Shown here one piece after another: positions 62,201-64,000 of a stretch of DNA of 64,000 nucleotides. Position 1 is the stretch's first letter. The number at the start of each line of letters is the position of its first letter. Source of the DNA: Hyphomicrobiales bacterium (GTDB lineage: Bacteria; Pseudomonadota; Alphaproteobacteria; Rhizobiales; Aestuariivirgaceae); NCBI GenBank assembly GCA_025359045.1, contig JANYHN010000013.1, positions 56,377-120,376 of the forward strand, read 5' to 3'. The position numbers were made by a program, and so were the translations under genes. Below the pieces are notes generated by a model. The model saw only the letters and a list, made by a program, of their open reading frames with translations, did no database searches and was not told the origin of the DNA.

Positions 62201-64000
62201 TGTGGCCTTTGACGGATTTAACAAGACAGTTCAGATTGCATTTGGCGCGAACATCTATGCGGGCGCGGGCAATGATATCATTCTGGGCGGTGATCTCGGT
62301 AACGATCTGTTCGGTGAAGCTGGCAACGACATCATTTACGGTGGCAAGCTTGACGATTGGATCGACGGCGGATCGGGCGATGATCACTTGTTTGCGGGTG
62401 GAAAAAACGGCGGCCTGCGCACGGGTTTATTAGGTGCATCTTGGCAAAATGGCGGTGGCGGTGATGGCAACGTACTGAATGGCGGTGCTGGAAATGATTA
62501 TCTTTACGGTGACGGCGGCCAAGATTGGTTGATCGGCGGTTCAGGCGATGACCAACTCACTGGTCTAGATGGAAATGACATACTTGAAGGTGGCTCTGGT
62601 CGCGACACGCTTGACGGTGGCGATGGCAACGATACTTACATTTTCCGTGCCGATAGCGGTGTTGACATCATCAACGACACCGGAAACATAACCAGATCAA
62701 TCGTAGTTCAGGGGCCACTTTTGCCTGAGACGATAACTGTTGGTGGAAATTCGCATAGCGACAAGGTTGAGTTTGGTTCTGGAATTCTAGCGACTGATCT
62801 GCAAGTTAGGCTTTCAGCTGACGGCAAGAACGTGATCATCACAATTATTGGCAATTCAACAGCGATGATGATCTTGCCTGGAATTGTATGGGCGTCAAAT
62901 GGCCTGACTCCAACCGAAATTGGTGGGATTGAAAAGTTTACATTTGCAGATGGCACAATCTGGACTGCAGCTGATCTCTACACCCATGTGATCGTTGGAC
63001 CTGTTCCGAGCAGCACGCTCACTGGAACAGCCGGAATTGACACGTTGGTCGGAACGCTTGGCGACGATGTTTTAGCAGGCGGAGCGGGTAACGACACTCT
63101 GAAGGGCGGTGTTGGCAGCGACACTTATCAATTCAATGTTGACGATGGACATGATACGATCATTGATGAGGGCCTCTCAGGCAATGTAGACAAGGTCACA
63201 TTTGGTGCGGGACTGACAAAGGGGGGCCTCACAGTCACGCGCGATCCAAACAACACATCTCTAGTTACGTTGTCGTTTGATACGGGCGACATGCTCACAG
63301 TTAGATACAATGGCGACGGTTATGGTGATGGTGTTGAGCTTTTTGTATTTGCCGACGGCACCGTATTAGCGGCAAAAGATATCGAGACAATGATTTTACA
63401 GCAGGTTTCGGGTATACTGATTGGCGGATCTGGAAGTGAAGTGATCAATGACATCGCCGATGGCAATACATTGCGCGGAGGCGGAGGCAACGACACTCTC
63501 ATTGGCACTCACAATAATGATAGATTTGAGTTCCGCCTTGGTGACGGCCATGTGCGTGCGGCCTCGCTTGCAAGCTCAGCCCAAGATACACTAATTCTTG
63601 GTCCTGGCATCACAGCGCAGAATATCAAACTCAATAAATTCTTTGTCGAAACGGAAGGCAACCGCGAATACTTGACCATTTCAGTCATCGGTTCTGGTGA
63701 CAAAATTGAATTCAATTTCGATCCAAATAGCAACATCGGGGTCGATCGTGTTCAATTCGCAGATGGTACAATCTGGTCCAAAGCTGATTTAATTGGACTC
63801 TCTGCGAATGTTAGCGCGCCTTTGTGGATACACAGTTTTGTCGGCGGTGACAGCAACGATACCTATATCTACAACACTGGTGACGGTGCTGACACCATTA
63901 TTGAAGGGTATCACAACGGATACGCGGACAAGCTTGTCTTCACGGGTCACCAGTACAGTGAACTTCATGTGGCACGCTCGGCCACAAATGCTGACAATCT
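59208..64000 (+). CDS. Large RTX toxin-like protein: PIN-like head, Hint domain, RTX body (runs off right edge)
   Basis: The visible 1597 codons are open throughout. Residues 1-125 form a PIN-type nuclease-like domain with D8 (YVFIDTNMLIYL), E46 (VYAEM), E92 (GGGESSMI) and D113/D115 (VSNDGDL), the usual acidic set. Residues 229-422 are a Hint domain (Cys229, TPGHEML, HN at 421-422). Next come Ala/Gly-rich hydrophobic stretches, strongest at about 652-695 (SFLLSWFPLGSLVGSFLGG), fit for membrane insertion. From about 971, RTX nonapeptides (GGDGNDVIV, GGAGNDTLKGG) alternate with FADGTIWTAADL-type motifs of the haemolysin-related domain. Type I export, acylation by the HlyC-like protein and self-cleavage by Hint are inferred from family knowledge. 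The C-terminal secretion signal is outside the window. Confidence 0.88.
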   Translation, partial: MTQYVFIDTNMLIYLATNQLNTGNPALNTLLWPGNKIVITSTVYAEMTQGGHADGVLFAAWFAAEKAAGNAIEISTPEFAPGTPPGGIGGGESSMIAAAEGFTGSPVFFVSNDGDLSSFNLSPNQGHYNPQQFLVQSFLNGGISAAEYFVTSAFLIEKTNTVPLIKIGLDNTIVTKDGIVVDIDATNPTDIVVTGADGVEHHLGPFDRFRIDHNGNFEKVGVFNPTKQCFPSGTLIQTPGGKAVAIETLSVGDQVLAFNSSHEGAGSVAQGSGVTILPSFAVFAAPLVSARVTRLFTNVTDEWLVITPAEGELARSGFEAFELTVTPGHEMLDAFGRFRKVIDIVNSDARLVLADGQAVKVQYERVVYSAATAHLYEEAEILVARSEGGLALQPEVIRGWKTYNFEVETYHTYIAGGFRVHNDSLFTAVSPEANLADSIIGKITDFAFGDNLLEKVLIGSALRSIGSVAVDSIQGNSTFDADHIGGRFAYNVIGSVGGIAGNLLMQDLISGLHVSPEVASALSVFASGVGTNLADYAALQFIAASGIPNFSAGATTQLAQNGSLLGLIEGPAFAALGSLAGSELANLLHLDPALGQVLSATTQAAISKIGENLLHGVSIFKDVASAAMGAFLSAGGLYLADALGGFHTPTELLGAQIGSQIGSFLLSWFPLGSLVGSFLGGLLGGIIGALFDTDPPPPAHSYADVVYDPVTHLFSVVNVHGNDTNFNSAVTAMAQSHISIIQKILDSAGGDVVSNFNLGASYQAELVETYKEVAVFGFINPHLEVDTATPQFTADGVAYLSPGGDPTNAVAEGVVEAVNRLVIAGGDRYVMRAIEGTLAKHRFAGFQGVFDIPSDDLLNEILANVAIAKNFETYIRNKDVINAAIAAEPNSTFAQGWLLTLKQAFDLGIEHRSAQDWTGGFEWWLSHINSRTSDVYFSSVDGARWFVHSDGITTKVDADTIDSSEKDTITGGDGNDVIVVNGDTFSSTLSSTDKAGDFVAFDGFNKTVQIAFGANIYAGAGNDIILGGDLGNDLFGEAGNDIIYGGKLDDWIDGGSGDDHLFAGGKNGGLRTGLLGASWQNGGGGDGNVLNGGAGNDYLYGDGGQDWLIGGSGDDQLTGLDGNDILEGGSGRDTLDGGDGNDTYIFRADSGVDIINDTGNITRSIVVQGPLLPETITVGGNSHSDKVEFGSGILATDLQVRLSADGKNVIITIIGNSTAMMILPGIVWASNGLTPTEIGGIEKFTFADGTIWTAADLYTHVIVGPVPSSTLTGTAGIDTLVGTLGDDVLAGGAGNDTLKGGVGSDTYQFNVDDGHDTIIDEGLSGNVDKVTFGAGLTKGGLTVTRDPNNTSLVTLSFDTGDMLTVRYNGDGYGDGVELFVFADGTVLAAKDIETMILQQVSGILIGGSGSEVINDIADGNTLRGGGGNDTLIGTHNNDRFEFRLGDGHVRAASLASSAQDTLILGPGITAQNIKLNKFFVETEGNREYLTISVIGSGDKIEFNFDPNSNIGVDRVQFADGTIWSKADLIGLSANVSAPLWIHSFVGGDSNDTYIYNTGDGADTIIEGYHNGYADKLVFTGHQYSELHVARSATNADN
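60091..60481 (+). repeat. Hint-coding repeat, copy C (in the full-length RTX gene)
   Basis: This is the third gap-free copy. It is a mosaic: 60315-60397 is identical to copy A, whereas from about 60400 on it follows copy B with two or three differences. The first 200 bases are the most divergent of the three copies. Confidence 0.9.

Overview
The window comes from an alphaproteobacterium, most likely a member of the Hyphomicrobiales (Rhizobiales) or a close relative. The signs are a divK-pleD pair, the alphaproteobacterial families DUF1489 and DUF3572, a PutA without its own DNA-binding domain facing an Lrp-type regulator, a DNA polymerase IV with an N-terminal Cys4 motif, and aerobic cobalamin genes (cobH, cobN, cobO, cobW, cbtAB). 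GC looks near one half by eye. Most of the window is ordinary chromosome with tightly packed, overlapping operons.

Layout. 1-9.5 kb: cobalamin block. A sirohydrochlorin chelatase and cobH lie at the left edge. A large operon, riboswitch-cbtB-cbtA-cobW-cobN-cobO, reads leftward from a textbook cobalamin riboswitch. Between these units sit an exported protein, a HicBA-type toxin-antitoxin pair and a Cys-rich unknown. 9.7-14.3 kb: inner-membrane parts of a type I secretion system (PrtD-like ATPase, HlyD-like adaptor) and a TPR-SPOR protein. 14.3-23 kb: a frameshifted Mrr-like endonuclease gene, dodecin, DUF1489, lrp-panC, putA, a LuxR-type signal-binding domain without HTH, and dinB. 24-36.9 kb: divK-pleD, tatABC-serS-surE, a 2-hydroxyacid dehydrogenase, tRNA-Thr, a Pro/Gly-rich secreted protein, an rRNA methyltransferase, two cyclophilins, and queA-tgt. 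37-48.2 kb: a Pot-type ABC transporter, then an 8-oxoguanine-deaminase-like gene, a polar amino acid ABC transporter, an M20 hydrolase and a DHA2 exporter. 48.4-50.8 kb: a coupled nucleotidyltransferase-fold/partner pair and a beta-barrel gene lacking its signal peptide. 50.8-51.8 kb: about 1 kb without a supported gene.

51.8-64 kb is the unusual region. A HlyC/CyaC-like toxin acyltransferase is followed by four repeats of the pattern [small unrelated gene]-[variable N-terminal domain + Hint domain]. Only the last unit continues into a full-length RTX protein, which runs off the window. Its N-terminal domain is a PIN-type ribonuclease-like domain. It is followed by a Hint self-processing domain, a hydrophobic region and calcium-binding RTX repeats with FxDGTxW motifs. 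The three upstream units carry different heads on near-identical Hint blocks and then stop. Unit 1 still holds a piece of the long body behind a stop codon. The Hint blocks are mosaics of one another, which points to recombination or gene conversion.

My reading is an inference: a CyaA-like toxin (acylated, probably type I secreted) whose N-terminal effector is exchanged from an upstream store of silent head cassettes, each preceded by its own putative immunity gene. This is the mirror image of CDI/Rhs polymorphic toxins, where the variable part is C-terminal.

Three other points deserve attention. cobN carries two in-frame palindromic repeat insertions. The tRNA-guanine transglycosylase has lost most of its zinc ligands. 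The mrr-like gene is broken by one base in a poly-A run.
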